NCBI RefSeq assembly: GCF_017591425.1
Contig: NW_024465885.1
Coordinates: 43,953,001 to 44,017,000 of the forward strand
Reading direction: 5' to 3'
DNA length: 64,000 nt
Origin: Ochotona curzoniae
Lineage: Eukaryota > Chordata > Mammalia > Lagomorpha > Ochotonidae
Position numbers and translations under genes: made by a program. Below are positions 44,401 through 56,800 of this stretch, piece after piece (position 1 is the first letter of the stretch; every line of letters begins with the position of its first letter). The notes below the pieces were generated by a model. The model was not told the origin of the DNA and did no database searches. It was given only the letters and a program-made list of their open reading frames with translations.

Positions 44401-47400
44401 CAGGAGCATTGGAAAAGCAGGTGGAGGGCAAGGATGGGTGATGTATGTCCTCCGGACTTGGTGGAGAGCTGGTCTGGGGACTGTGGCCATGACAAAGCTG
44501 TATTCTCTCTCTCTTTCAGTCTCTCTCTCTGTCTGAATTCATTTATTTCTATCTAAAAGGCAGATTTATAGAAAGAAGAAGAGACAGAGAAAGATTTTCC
44601 ATCCACTAGTTCCCCAAATGGCCACAATGGCCAGAGCTAAGCTGATCTGAAGCCTGAAGCCAGGAGCTTCTTCTGGGTCTCCCATACGATGCAGAGTCCC
44701 AAGGCTTTGGGGCCGTCCTCCACTGCTTTCCCAGGCCACAAGCAGGGAGCAGGATGGAAAGTGGAGCAGCTGGGACATAAACCGGTGCCCACATTGAGAT
44801 ATGGCTCTTGCAGTTGGAAGATTAACCTGTTGAGCTACTGCACTCACCCCAGGGTTGTCTTCTTGTTCTTCTACTTGGGGTATAGATGCCCTTCCATTCT
44901 CATCACCCCTAGATCCCTGGGGAAGGGTCTTCGAGGAGGGAGGGAAAGAGGAAGACAAACTTCTGCTGTTTCCTCCTCGACATGGAGGCTAGTGAAGGGA
45001 CCAAGTGGCAGGCAGCATCATGGTCCCCAGACATGGCCACCTGGTAGGGCTGAGATTCTGTGAGTCTGTTTACCTATGGGACAAGAGGGGATTGGGGAAG
45101 TGCCAGGAAGATGGGCAGAGCAGCCAGGATTGTTGGGCCTGGTGAGTCTGGGGTCATTCATCATAAAGTGGATGAGGGAGGAAGGAGGGTCCCGCAGGGG
45201 TGGGGACAGCAACCCAGGACAGGACAAGGGCTGTCGTGTCTGCTGGGAGCCAGAGGGACCTGACCCCCACAGGAGGAAAAGGAAGATTCCAAGAGTCCCA
45301 GGGTTGTGGTGGGGTGGAGGTGTACCCCCAGCCATGCTCGAAGTCCCCACTGCACTTGGCAGTTCCTGGTGGGGGAATCTGCCCAGAACCTGGCCTGACA
45401 TGCCACAGGGGCTGCCCTGTCCCCTCTGCCTCCAGCTCCTGGGTCTCTCGGCCCTTTGTGACCAGACCTACTGGTTAGCCAGTTGTAGAAAGATCCAGAC
45501 GGAAGGTCAGCCAGAATGGAGTCCCTCAGAGCAGAGGAAGGAGGTGGAGGTAGGGAGGGAGCCAGGCCAGGCCTGGGCCACTGCTCTTCAAGGCTGGCTG
45601 TCTCGGGTGAAACATGCGGTTTTCGAGTTTCCTGCTCTGAATTCTACAACGGCATGTTTTTCTTCCCACTTCTGTTTCTCATTAATCTTGCAATCAGAGA
45701 AAGTGTTGTCAGTGCAGACTTCCTTTCTAGAGAAGAGAGACACCCTGTCCCCGAGGCTGCTGCCTCAGAACCTAGAGCTGGAACCCCAAACCCAGGAGGA
45801 TCTGCCTGGGGTGGGGTGGGGTGGGGTGGGGTGGGGACTCAAGGTGGTCTCTTCCAGATCACCCTGAAGGAGGCACTTCCTGCACACCTGGGGAGTTGCT
45901 GTCCTCACTGTTCCTTGCCCCTCAAACATTTCTCACTCCTGGCCTGAGAATGAGCCAGAAACATGGGGGTGGTGCCCGAGAACCTGCCGTATACAGGGTC
46001 CTTGAAGGTCACACAGGGTCCACAAGGTCAAAAAGATAGTTCCCACCCTCCCATGAGCCTCAGACCTAACTTGGGGTGTTGGGGTACATTGCCTGGTGCA
46101 GGTGGCTTACTACACACTTCCGTGGTATTCAGTGTGGGATGAATGCACATCACATACTTAATCAATGTCAGCTTCACTACAACCCCCAGGCAGGGCAGGG
46201 CAGGGCAGTGGGGTGCTGTCACTCATCCCTCCTTCCGGAAGCAGACACTGAGGCTTCCATGGGTGATATAACCTACTCAAGTCGCATCAGAATTGGTCAA
46301 ATCCTACCGGTTCTATTGGTAGATCTGGGATTCCAGAATGGCTAGGTCCTGCCTATCACAACAGGAAACCTGCACCAAGGAGGGAGACCCTGGGCCCTTC
46401 ATTCCCCTCCGCCCCCAACCACTGACTATGTCAGGAGGACCATCTTGGTCATCCAAGGTCAGGGGGCCATTGCCGGCAATACTGTTCTGCACTTTGACCC
46501 GAAGGAAGTTGTGTACATATCTTTAATAATGAGCATTTAAGTATTGTTGGAATTTATCTCTTTCTCTTTTTCTCCCTCAAGACTCTGTTTACCAGCTGTC
46601 CGCTCCCCAGAACCCGAAGATCCATCTATACAACGCCGAGCAGGTTCTGAGTTGGGACCCAGCACCTCTAAGCAATGGCACAAGACCGGTGGTCTACCGG
46701 GTGCAGTACAAGTAGTAAGCTGGGTGTTGCTGGGGGAAGGGGGTTCTGTTTGGGGGTGTTACAGGCTCAGTGGAACCCAAGGGCCAGCTGCTAGTTACTG
46801 CCTCATAGCAGGGTTAGAATCCAGTTTGTGGAAACAGGCCTATCTCTGGGACTTTTTTTCCTGAGCTGTATTCATTTTTATTGGGAAGGCAAATTTGTAG
46901 AGAGAAGGAGAAACACGAGAGGAGGATCTCCCATCCATTGAATCAACCCCAAATGGCCATGATGGCTAGAACTGAGCCGATCTGAAGCCAGGAGCCAAGA
47001 GCTTCTTCCAGGTCTTCCGTGAGGGTTGCATGGTCCCAAGACTTGTCCCATCCTCCACTGCTTTCCTAGGCAGCTGGATGGAAAGTAGAATGGCCAGGAC
47101 ACAAACCTATGCTCTCGTGGGACACCAGTGCTTGCAGGTAGAGGATTAGCCAGTTGAGCCATTGTGCCAGTCCCTGCTTGCATTTTCAGGTATCTGCAGA
47201 GATCGATTCCATGAGCCCTCACTCCTCCGAGGGCTTGGATCCAATGGGTTCAAGGTCCCTACTGTGCAAGCGTGTAACTTCTCGAGTTGGTGACAGCCGA
47301 ATCTGGCTGCTCTCAGACAGGCTGGGGAAGAAGAGAGGCAGGCGCTTCCAGCCTGCGGAGGTCATGAGGCTGCTTCTAGCCTCCACCTTCTTTCTCTTTA

Positions 47401-50400
47401 AAACTCTGATTTTATTGAAACATACAGGCCATCTTTGGCCTCTCAACTTATAATGAATTCTGTTTCTCTGTGGATTTTCGATTTTGAATCATGCGTAATT
47501 TCGGCCTCTTCATTTTATTTCTCACCCCCTCTGAGAGATTTAACATACTTTGTCATACTTTCACTTGGTGCCAAGCAAAGCCCAGACAGAAGGAACACAG
47601 GGAGAGCCCATCTGCTCAGTTCCTGTTTGTCTTGTTAAATCACTTAGTGAGGGGCTGGTGCCTCATGGTGGTAAGCATGTGGTGCCAGCATCCCATCTGG
47701 GCATCTGTTCGTGTCCCGGCTGCTCCACTTTCCATCCAGCTCCCTGCTTACGGCCTGGGAAAGTGGAGGATGGCTCAAATCCTTGGGCCACTGCACCTAC
47801 GTGCAGCCGAAAGAAGCTGTTGCTCTGGGCTTCAGATCATCCCAGCTCTGGCCATTGTGGCCATTTGGGGACTGAACCATTGAATGGAAGATCTCTCTCT
47901 CTTCCTCTCTCTCTCTCTCTCTCTCTCTTTTTCTCACTCCTTGTCTCTGTAACTCAAATTTAAAAAAAAAAATCTTTAAAAACACTCGGTTACTTGAAGA
48001 GGCCAATAAACATTACTGGCCAAGTCATTTTGCATGACTAGCAAACAAGATGTGAAGGGGGTTAACCCTTTGTGCTGCGAGAGCACCCCCAAACAGTCCC
48101 TGGCAATGCATGTTGCGGGAAAACTGCATGCATGTCAGAGTGGTTTTTTTTTTTTTCTTCACTTTTTGACAAAAAATGAACATCTGAATTTTGTTTCCAT
48201 GAGCTTTTAACATTCATATCAGCTGTCTGCAAAATTCACCAGCGTAGCCCTTTTGGAAAATAAGTCTATTATGTCCCTTCAGAGTAACAGAAATGTCTGT
48301 ATTACTTTTGCCCTGAGTAGGTAATCCAGCCCCTCACTGCCCAAGGAAGAAGCCAAGTTATATTCATGAAGATATACATTGAAGTGTTTATTCATATGCA
48401 TCAATGGGAAAATCGCCAGTGGTGGCATGTTTACTTATGATTGAGCTGCTGGCATTACTAAAACAGATGGCTAGTTGCAGGCCAGCTGGTAGAAGTGGCA
48501 GTGGCATAAAGTCTGGAATGCATTTGTAGCCAAGGGCGGGAAGGGAATGGTGGGAATTATTGGCAGTGGCTTCCCAGATGGCTTCTTTTTCATTTTTCAA
48601 TATCTTCTGTAACAAACTTTCCCACCGATGCCAAGCTGGGTGTGTTTTCTACAACACACATTGAATCTTCTCATTGGTAACCATAAATGACATAAATGAA
48701 ACAATCTGCTAGGCTGTTTGTGCACAATTTGTGGGGCCCAGTGCAAGATGAAACATGGGACCCCTTGTTGGAAAGTAGCAAGAATTTCAACTGCAGAGCA
48801 TCAGACTGGGCACCGTCTAAGAGCAGAGCCTTGTGTAACTGGGCAGGTCATGTGAAGCTGGCTGTCCCCTTAGCATCCAGAAAACAGAGCAGCTGGGATG
48901 CTGGCACCACAGACCAGGGCTCTATCTGCTACCCCACAGCTCCAATCCCTTGCTATTCATGTAAATGCTGCAATCATTGCCTTATTTTTACCTTCTGCAA
49001 ACAAATGGGGAAATGGCTCCCTTTCCACTTCCCCTTCGTGTGTCACCAGTCATTTAAATCTGGAGGCTTAGACCCTGAAGCCTTTTCCAGGAAGCAGTTC
49101 AGGCAAAGACACTTAACCTTGCAAATAAGATGCTTCTGTGGACACCCATATCCCGTATTTGAGTACCTGGATTAAAATCCTGGCTCCGTTCCCAATTCCC
49201 ACTTCCCGCTAATACATGCCTCCTGGGAGCGGGGTGGTGGCAGCTCCAGAGTTTGAGTCCCTGGAATCCACATGGAAGATTTATATTAAGTTTCTGGCTC
49301 CTGGCACTGGCAAGGTGGCTTAGCAAGCTCATCCTATGTCTGAAGCACCAGCATCTCATATGGGCTTCGATTTGAGTCCCTGCTGCTCCACTTCCTATCT
49401 CACCCCCTGTTTGTGACCTGGGAAAGCAGCAGAGCATGGCTCAAGTGTTTGGGCCCCTGCACCCATGTGGGAAATGAAGAGGCTCCTGGCTTCAGATCAG
49501 CTCAGCTCTGGTCATTGAGGGCACTTGGGGAGTGGCCCAGCAACTGGAAACTCTGTGTCTCCTTCTGTCTCTGTAGGTCTGCTTCTCAAAAATTTTTTTT
49601 TTAAATCCTTATTAAAAAATTCTGGCTCCCAGGTTTACTGTGGCCCAGCCCTGGCTGTCATGAGCATTTGAAAAGTAAACCAACAGGCAGAAGTTGTGTG
49701 CCTGCCTCTCAAATAATCATCAAAAAAAAGCAGAGTTAGAGGAGTCGGGAGGAGACAGAACATGATCAGTGAGTCCCTGGGGAGCTAAGGAGTGCGGCTT
49801 TCAGACTGAAGGGCCTTTGGGTCCAAGTTCAACAGCCGAAACTGGCAGCACAGAGGTCACAGGTCCCTTTATACACTTTTAAAGAGGACTTTATACACTT
49901 TGGTTTTTGTTTTAGAAATTTATTTTATTTTTAATAATGCTAACAGTTGAGAAGGATGCATGCCCACATGGACCACTGATTGGGGTGGGAAGAGCTGAGG
50001 AATAGGGGAAGTGGATGAGACAAGTTTCCAATCTTTTTTTTTTTTTCTTCCTGTATCTTGGGGAAGAGGGAAGAGAAAGGAGAGGGTGGCTGCCAGCAGC
50101 CTAACCGCATCAGTACCCAGGGATGGGGGACAGCCACTTGATATTATCCCAGGGTCCTCAATGTGGAGTGTGTTCTAAGGATACTACTTAAATGGTTTTT
50201 TATTTATTTTTTTAGGAGATTTATTTATTTTTACTGGAAAGGGTGATTTACGGAGAGAAAGAAAGGCAAAGAGAAATTTTCCGTCTGCTGGTTCATTCCC
50301 CAAATACCTGCAAAGGCCAAAGCTGATCCAGTCTGAAGCCAGGAGCATCTTCCTGGTCTCCCACACAAGTGCAGGGTCCCAAGACTTTGCACCATCCTCT

Positions 50401-50862
50401 ACTGCTTTCCCAGGCCATCAGCAGGGAGCTGGATGGGAAGGAAAGTAACCAGGACACGAACTGGAACCCATATGGGATGCCAGCACTGGGAGAATTTACC
50501 AGTCAAACCACCTTTCAGGCCCCAAGACTCTGTATACTTTGGAAAAACCATCAGTGACCCCCTCTTGGAGCATGTCCCTGAGGTTGGCCAGGGAGGAGTG
50601 CCTGTGGTTCGGGCCCTTCCCTCCATCCTGGCCTGGGATGCTGGGGCTCAGGGCAGGTGCACACAGTAGGCATCCTCCTCAAAGCCTGTCCCCGGAAGCG
50701 TGTCCCCAAGCAGGGTGTTAAGCATATTGCAGGTGCTGTTGTTTGCTAGATTTGTCTCTGGCACAGCTGATTCCTGCCTACAGGGTTCATTTGGGATGGG
50801 GTCCTGACCTTGCATTTGTGCTAAAAACCATTGAATCGTAATGGGTGAGCTCTATCAGAAAG

Positions 50863-50894
<32 letters not shown>

Positions 50895-53800
50895 AGCCCT
50901 TGGGAAACTCCGACTGCAGGGACATTCTGCGAACTGAAATGCGTCTCTCCTTGCCAGCACCACTGGGAGGTGGAATGATGTGACTGGGAACCACGTGGAG
51001 GTGACTTGTACACAGATCACTGCAACTCAGTGTGACTTTACGGCTGCCGGCTCCGCCAAGGGCTTCCAGCGGCACTACAACGTCACCTTACGTCTCCGCG
51101 CCGAGCTAGGAGAGCTCCACTCGGCATGGGTGACCACGCCCTGGTTCCAACACTACCGCAACGGTAAGAGGACGGACTCAGGGCACAGAAACCTCTTCGC
51201 TCCATGGGCCTCAGCCAGCCTCTCTCTCCCAAAGCAGCCCGCAGCTGAGTGGGTGCGCCAACCCGGGAACACAGCCTGGAGGCAGACGCTTTCTCTTAGG
51301 AAATCCTCCACAGCTGCTCTCCTGCTGCCTCCGTAGGTCGCAGTGGTCCCACCCTCATTTCACCCCAGAAAGTGGGCAGACCCCGAAGGCAGACACCAAG
51401 CTGGCCTGTTGGCCCCCCTCAACCTGTTCTGACCCAAGTCCTTCCAAAATTGAGGACTTTAAACTCAACTCTGATGGGCGCCTGGCATACAGTAGGTGTT
51501 GAGTAAATAATTGCTGAGTGACTGACCGGTTACACCAGTGTGTTACCAGCGATGGCAAGGTGGGCATAATAAGCCTGGCATCCTGTGTCTACAGGTCACT
51601 TGGCCCAGTGGTGATTCCCTGGTCACTTGGCCAGCAGTGCCAATGTCGCATATGTCTCTCCACGCGCTGGCTTGTGCACACAGAGAGCATCGAACCTGTT
51701 CGGAGTGATGTGAAGACGGTGTAAGGCAGTTGAGGGGCTGCACATGCTGTCTGGAGACTTAGCAGATTGTGGGGTTCATGCTATTGGCTGGGATTTTTAA
51801 AGAAAAAGATGTGATCCTGGGTAAACATGGGAAATTCTATGGCATGTGTATTTTGCCCCAAGATTAAAGAGGGGGGGGATTTTCGCCATCTGAGAAATGG
51901 AAATGAACTCTTCAAGGGTTGTATTGTAGCCCAGGGTTGTGTGACCTCTGGGTGTCTCACCTGCTCTGCGAACCATTCCTCCCACAGTGTTTTGAGAGAA
52001 GGGAGATTGCTCCCTGCCTTGCTCCTACCCCTCTCACCCCAAAGATGGGTGTCAAGTTCAAGAGCAGAACTCTCTTTAGGATCATCTGTGCCTCCACCCC
52101 TGTTCTCACGTGGGAATGGATGTGTCTGAAGACCATGTCCCTTGCAGGTGCTTGCACATGGTCCCTGCACTTGACATGCTTCTCCACGCTCAGCCAGAGC
52201 CAGTGTATGCCAGGGTCGTGGACAGCAGCTTTACAAGAAAGAGTTATTTTTCACCAGCAGCCAGACCTTGAACATGACTCTGGCCGGTGGGCCTATATCT
52301 GCCCCAAGACATTATCTACACTCAGCCCCTCCACCACAAATGGTGTGGGATCTGAGGGCGCAGGAACAAACCTTAGAAAGAGACATGGCCTGGCCAGATG
52401 CCGACCTGCAGCTCCCAGGGGAGAGTAGGGAAGTGCCCAAGAAACGCAGCCCCAGGTGCCGCCTGCAGCAGTGGGACCGCCCCCTTGCGTGAGAGAGAAG
52501 GCTCCTAGAACCCGAACTTTGACCTCTCATTACCCAGCACCCATGCTCACTTGATACATGCCATCACCTTCCAGTTCTCATCATGAGTCAGTCCTGAGCC
52601 TTCTGTAAAAAGCCTTAATACATAGACCGCCCAGGGCAATGTCTCAGCTTTACATTCAGACAGCACTGCAAGGAACTAGCCAGAAAGGGCTGGCCCAGCC
52701 CTTGCCCTCCACGTGTACACTTGACCTTTGATCAGCTTTCCAATTCTGCCCCTCAGAAACTGATAAAGGCATCACGTAGCCATGTCCCCAAGGCAGACTT
52801 GGACTGACTCATGCTAAGAAGTACAAGGCTGTGGCATTAATGAAGTGAGCATGCGCATTAAGGGATAGCATGGGACATAGGATATACTCACACGTTCCCC
52901 AGCTTCGATGGGGAACCAGTGCCCTGTGGAGTGTCAGGGGTGCTGAGAGGGTGCTGCGGGTACTGTGTCCCTTCCGGCACCCTAAGACAGAATTAGAGCA
53001 GGTTCTCTTGTGGCCCAGGTGACAGATCAGCATCCGTAGCGCTGTCTGTAGCAGTGTCTGTGCTGCTCCCCAGCCTGAAGTTGGAGAGTGGTTGAGCTGA
53101 ACCCTCACTGTCGGTCAGGGACCCTGCACATGCGCTACACTGTGTCTGCGTTAACATGGGCACTTTGGCTTTGTGATTCCACCTCAGTGACCGTCGGGCC
53201 CCCACGGGACGTGTGGGTGACCCCCGGGGAAGGCTCCCTGATCGTCATGTGTTCCCCGCCCTTCGACATCGACGGCTTCATGGTCACTTTTGACTACTAC
53301 GTCCACTACTGGGAAAAAGCAGGCATCCAGCAGGTCAGAACAACTTTCTTCTTCATGTTGATTTTCTTTAGAGTTTCTTTAATATATATATATATATGTA
53401 TATGGCAGCACCAGGCCATCCTCTACTCCTCTCTCAGGAACATTGTAGCAGGGAGTTGGAGCCAAAGCAGGGCAGTGCAAGTAGAGGCTTACCCCGCTGT
53501 GTAACAGAGCTAGCCCATGTCTTCCTGGAGTTTCTGACGTAGTAAAGGAAAGAAAAACCTCCCCTGGGCTAGGAGTGCAGGGGCCTCCCAGCTTCTCCTG
53601 GAAGTCCAAGTTAATCCTCTTTTGTAAGCACCGTTCCTGAGGCTGCCTCTGGGGAGATCCCCCCATTCCCACATTCCCACCCCGCCATGGTGCTCTGACG
53701 GCCCCCCTGTGATAACACAGCAGGCCCCACGTCCCGGGTGCACACTTGGCCAGTGCCTTCGGAAGTGAGGGGAGAAGGCCCACAGGTGCAGGAAGCCTTG

Positions 53801-56800
53801 GCTGGTGTCTGATAAAGAAGCAGCAGCTCAGAGGGGCTTGTTCAGCCCTGAGGGTGCCAGGCAATCCCTGCCCAGAAACCCCTGAGATTCCCCCGACTGA
53901 AAGCAGCAGAGCGAAGCAGTACATTTCAGTTCAGACCAGGAGCAGGTTGGGTTGATAAGGAATGTTCTTCTCTAGAACACTGTTTTGTCATTGACTAACT
54001 TAGAGGTGTTCAGATGAGGTTGACTGTGGGACCCAAAAGATGATTTGAAGGGAGAAAGTGTTAGTCTCAAATTAGGATCTGCTAAATTCCAGCTCTGGGC
54101 CCCAGTCCCCACCTACAACTCCCACAGTTGCTCCGCCTGCCTCCCCCTATCCCCCATTCCCACACTTCCCAGCCCTAAAGCCAGCAGTGCTGACTTTCCC
54201 TGCACGCAGGTACGAGGGTGGTGGATAAAGGGGGCTTGTGTGGTGTTCTCTTGCCAGGTGAGAGGCCCTTTCAAAAGCAGCCCCATCTTGCTGGCTGACT
54301 TGAAGCCCTTAAGAATGTACTGTTTACAAGTGGAGGCACGGCTGGTCTGGACTGCGCAGAACATCATCCGACCCGGCCATTTCAGCAACATATCCTGCTT
54401 CGAAACCACAGCAGATGGTAAAGCTGACCTCACCCGGGTCCTCTTTCGAATGCTGCTCACCAGAAATGCTTGGTACTGAGCAGGGTGGGAGAGGGCGACC
54501 CAGAAAGGGGTGGGAGAGGCGCCAGGATGAGCCCTGGCTAAGGGCTGGGTTCCTAGGGCTGCCACACAGCCAGCCAGCACCTGCTTGGGTGGGCGTGGCT
54601 GGGCATGCCTCATGTGCACTTTGAGGTCAGATACTTTCAGGTTGGTTTGGTCTGGTTCGGTTCTCTGATTTGGGGACACTTGCATATGTAGGAGAGAGCT
54701 CAGGGAGGGGACTTGGGTCTACATCAGTGGCTTCACGGTCCCTCTGTGCGTGGAGCCTGAAGGCCATTTGACACAACCTTCACACAGCAGCACGTGGGGT
54801 CAGGGGAGGACTTTCCAGTCGTGGTGTGAGATCAGCACACAAAAGCTTTCCAATTCCGGCTATGTAGATGAGGCTGCACAGCCTTCGTGGGCTGAGTCAC
54901 ACGCGGGGGTAGGTGAGGGAGTCTGCCCCGAACGCGCCTCCTGCTCATTCTCACATCATCTTTTTGTAGCCTCCACCAGGTATCAACAAATCCTGCTGAT
55001 CTCCCTTGGGGTCTTTTCGTTCCTGTTGGTCCTGGCAGGAGCTTGCTACTTTCTGGTTCTGAAATACAGAGGCCATGCCAAATACTGGTTCCATTCTCCA
55101 CCGAGCATCCCACAGCATATCGAAGAGGTAGGTGCCACACAAGGAATGGCTGTTTGGCCTGGTCATCCCTCGGGCCTCAGCCGTGAACAAAACTGTGTGG
55201 ACACTGAAGCTTTTTTGTTTGTTTGTTGCTGTTGTTGATTCAAAGACTGATTTATGTATGTGCAAGACAGAGTTAGAGAGAAGGAGAGCCAGAATGAAAG
55301 ATCTCCCACCCACTGGTCCCACCCACCCAAATGGCTGCAGTGGCCAAGGAACCTGGAACTCCATCTCCATAAGGGTGGCAGGGTCCCAAGCACGTGGGTC
55401 ATCTTCCACTGCTTCCCTTGGTGCATTATCTGGGAGCTAGATCAGAAAGGGAGTGTCCCCAATTTGAAGAGGCATACATACAGAATGCTGGCATTGCAAG
55501 TGGCAGCTTAGTGCACTGAACCACAACATCAGAGCCCCTGATACTAGTTTCTGTTGGTACCGAGTTATTCATGCATGCATGCTCATAACTGCATTATTCT
55601 CAATAACTGGGTTTGGAAACAATCGTAGTGTCTGTTGAAAGCTGAGAAGAAAACAAGAAAACACAGAGCACACACAACAGAATAGTACGCAGCCTTAAAA
55701 AGGGAATTCCAACATATGCGCCAGTAAGGACGCGCCTTGAGGAGACTGTGAAGTAAGCAGACACAACAGGGCAAGTCCACGTGTGTGAGCATCCTCTCCA
55801 GACACAGGAGGGAAAGGAGAAGTTAGTGTTTAATGGGTGCCCAGGCTCAGCTTGTGAGATGAGAAGCATGCCGGCTGGTGGTGATAGTGGCAAAACTGAG
55901 GGTGGCTGATGCCACTGAACTTCAGGATGGTAAGCTAAGGGTAAGTGTTTGGGGACAGCAGGTTATGCCACCACTTAGGACACCTGTGTCCCATCTTGGA
56001 GTGCTTGGGGTCAGATCTTGCCTGCCCTGCTCATCCAGTGCCTTGCTCGTGTGATTGGGAGGCAGCAGAGCACGGTGCACGGGCTTGGGCCCCGCCACTC
56101 ACAGGGGAGACCACGATGGAGGTCCTGACCCCTGGCCTCAGCCTGAGCCAGATGGTGGACATTTAGGGGGGTGAGCAGCAGGTGGAGGATCTGTCTGCTG
56201 CTCTCCCCCTCACTTTCAAATAAATTTAACATGGAAGGAAGGAAGGAAGGGAGGGAGGAAGGAAGGAAAAAAGAAAGAAAGAAAAGAAAAGAAGGAAGGA
56301 AAGAGAGAAAGCTAGCTAACTAGCTAGCTGGGGCTGGCACAGTGGCTTGCAAGCTAGACCTTCTGCAATGCTGGCATCCCTTTTGGATGCTGGTTTGAGT
56401 TCAGGATGCTCCACTTCTCATCTAGCTCCAGCTTATAATCTGACAAAGCAGTAGAGGAAGGCTCAGTTCGTTGGGCCCCTGCTCTCATATGGGAGACCTG
56501 GAAGAGGCTCCTGGCTCTGGATCAGCCCAGCCCTGGGGCCATTGCAGCCATATGAGGAGTGAACCAGCAGGTGGAGGATCTCTCTGTCTCACCCTCTCTC
56601 TCTCTGTCACTCTTTCAAGTTAATAGATATATATTTTTTTAAAAGAACCACAGTAATGTTTTTAAAAGATAAAGCTTCCATTTAAAAAAAAGAGAGAACG
56701 CCAGTGAGATGGTAAATCATAAGCTCTGTGTATTTCTCCCAAGTTAAATTTTTCTTTGGGGGAAAAAAAAAGGAATAGGGTTGACAAAGGTTCCAGGAAG

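Larger units (their letters stand above)
38477..46581 (+). other. IFNGR2: IFNGR2 intron 1 (8.1 kb)
   Basis: Phase-1 intron. It starts inside the CpG island and then holds a string of SINE copies between 39.9 and 44.9 kb (listed separately). About 38570-39949, 41111-41567, 43273-43718, 43951-44539 and 44851-46581 hold no repeat or gene I can identify. Open frames of up to 263 codons near 45.1-45.9 kb cross a simple repeat and resemble no family. Confidence 0.9.
46715..50957 (+). other. IFNGR2: IFNGR2 intron 2 (4.2 kb)
   Basis: Phase-2 intron. It holds SINEs at 46.9, 47.7, 49.1-49.7 and 50.2 kb and an old LINE-like end at 49.9 kb. The AT-rich stretch 47983-49100 and the stretch 47175-47650 show no recognised feature. 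The A28 run at 50866-50893 lies near the 3' splice site. Confidence 0.9.
53334..54257 (+). other. IFNGR2: IFNGR2 intron 4 (0.9 kb)
   Basis: Phase-0 intron. A TA repeat at 53382-53404 and a short minus-strand SINE remnant (about 53405-53517) lie just after the weak donor; the remainder, 53518-54257, is unremarkable. Confidence 0.85.

Noticed and set aside
45076..45867. 263-codon open frame in IFNGR2 intron 1
   Set aside because: It crosses the GGGGT repeat, has overlapping long frames, and shows no domain or family resemblance; it sits inside a confirmed intron.
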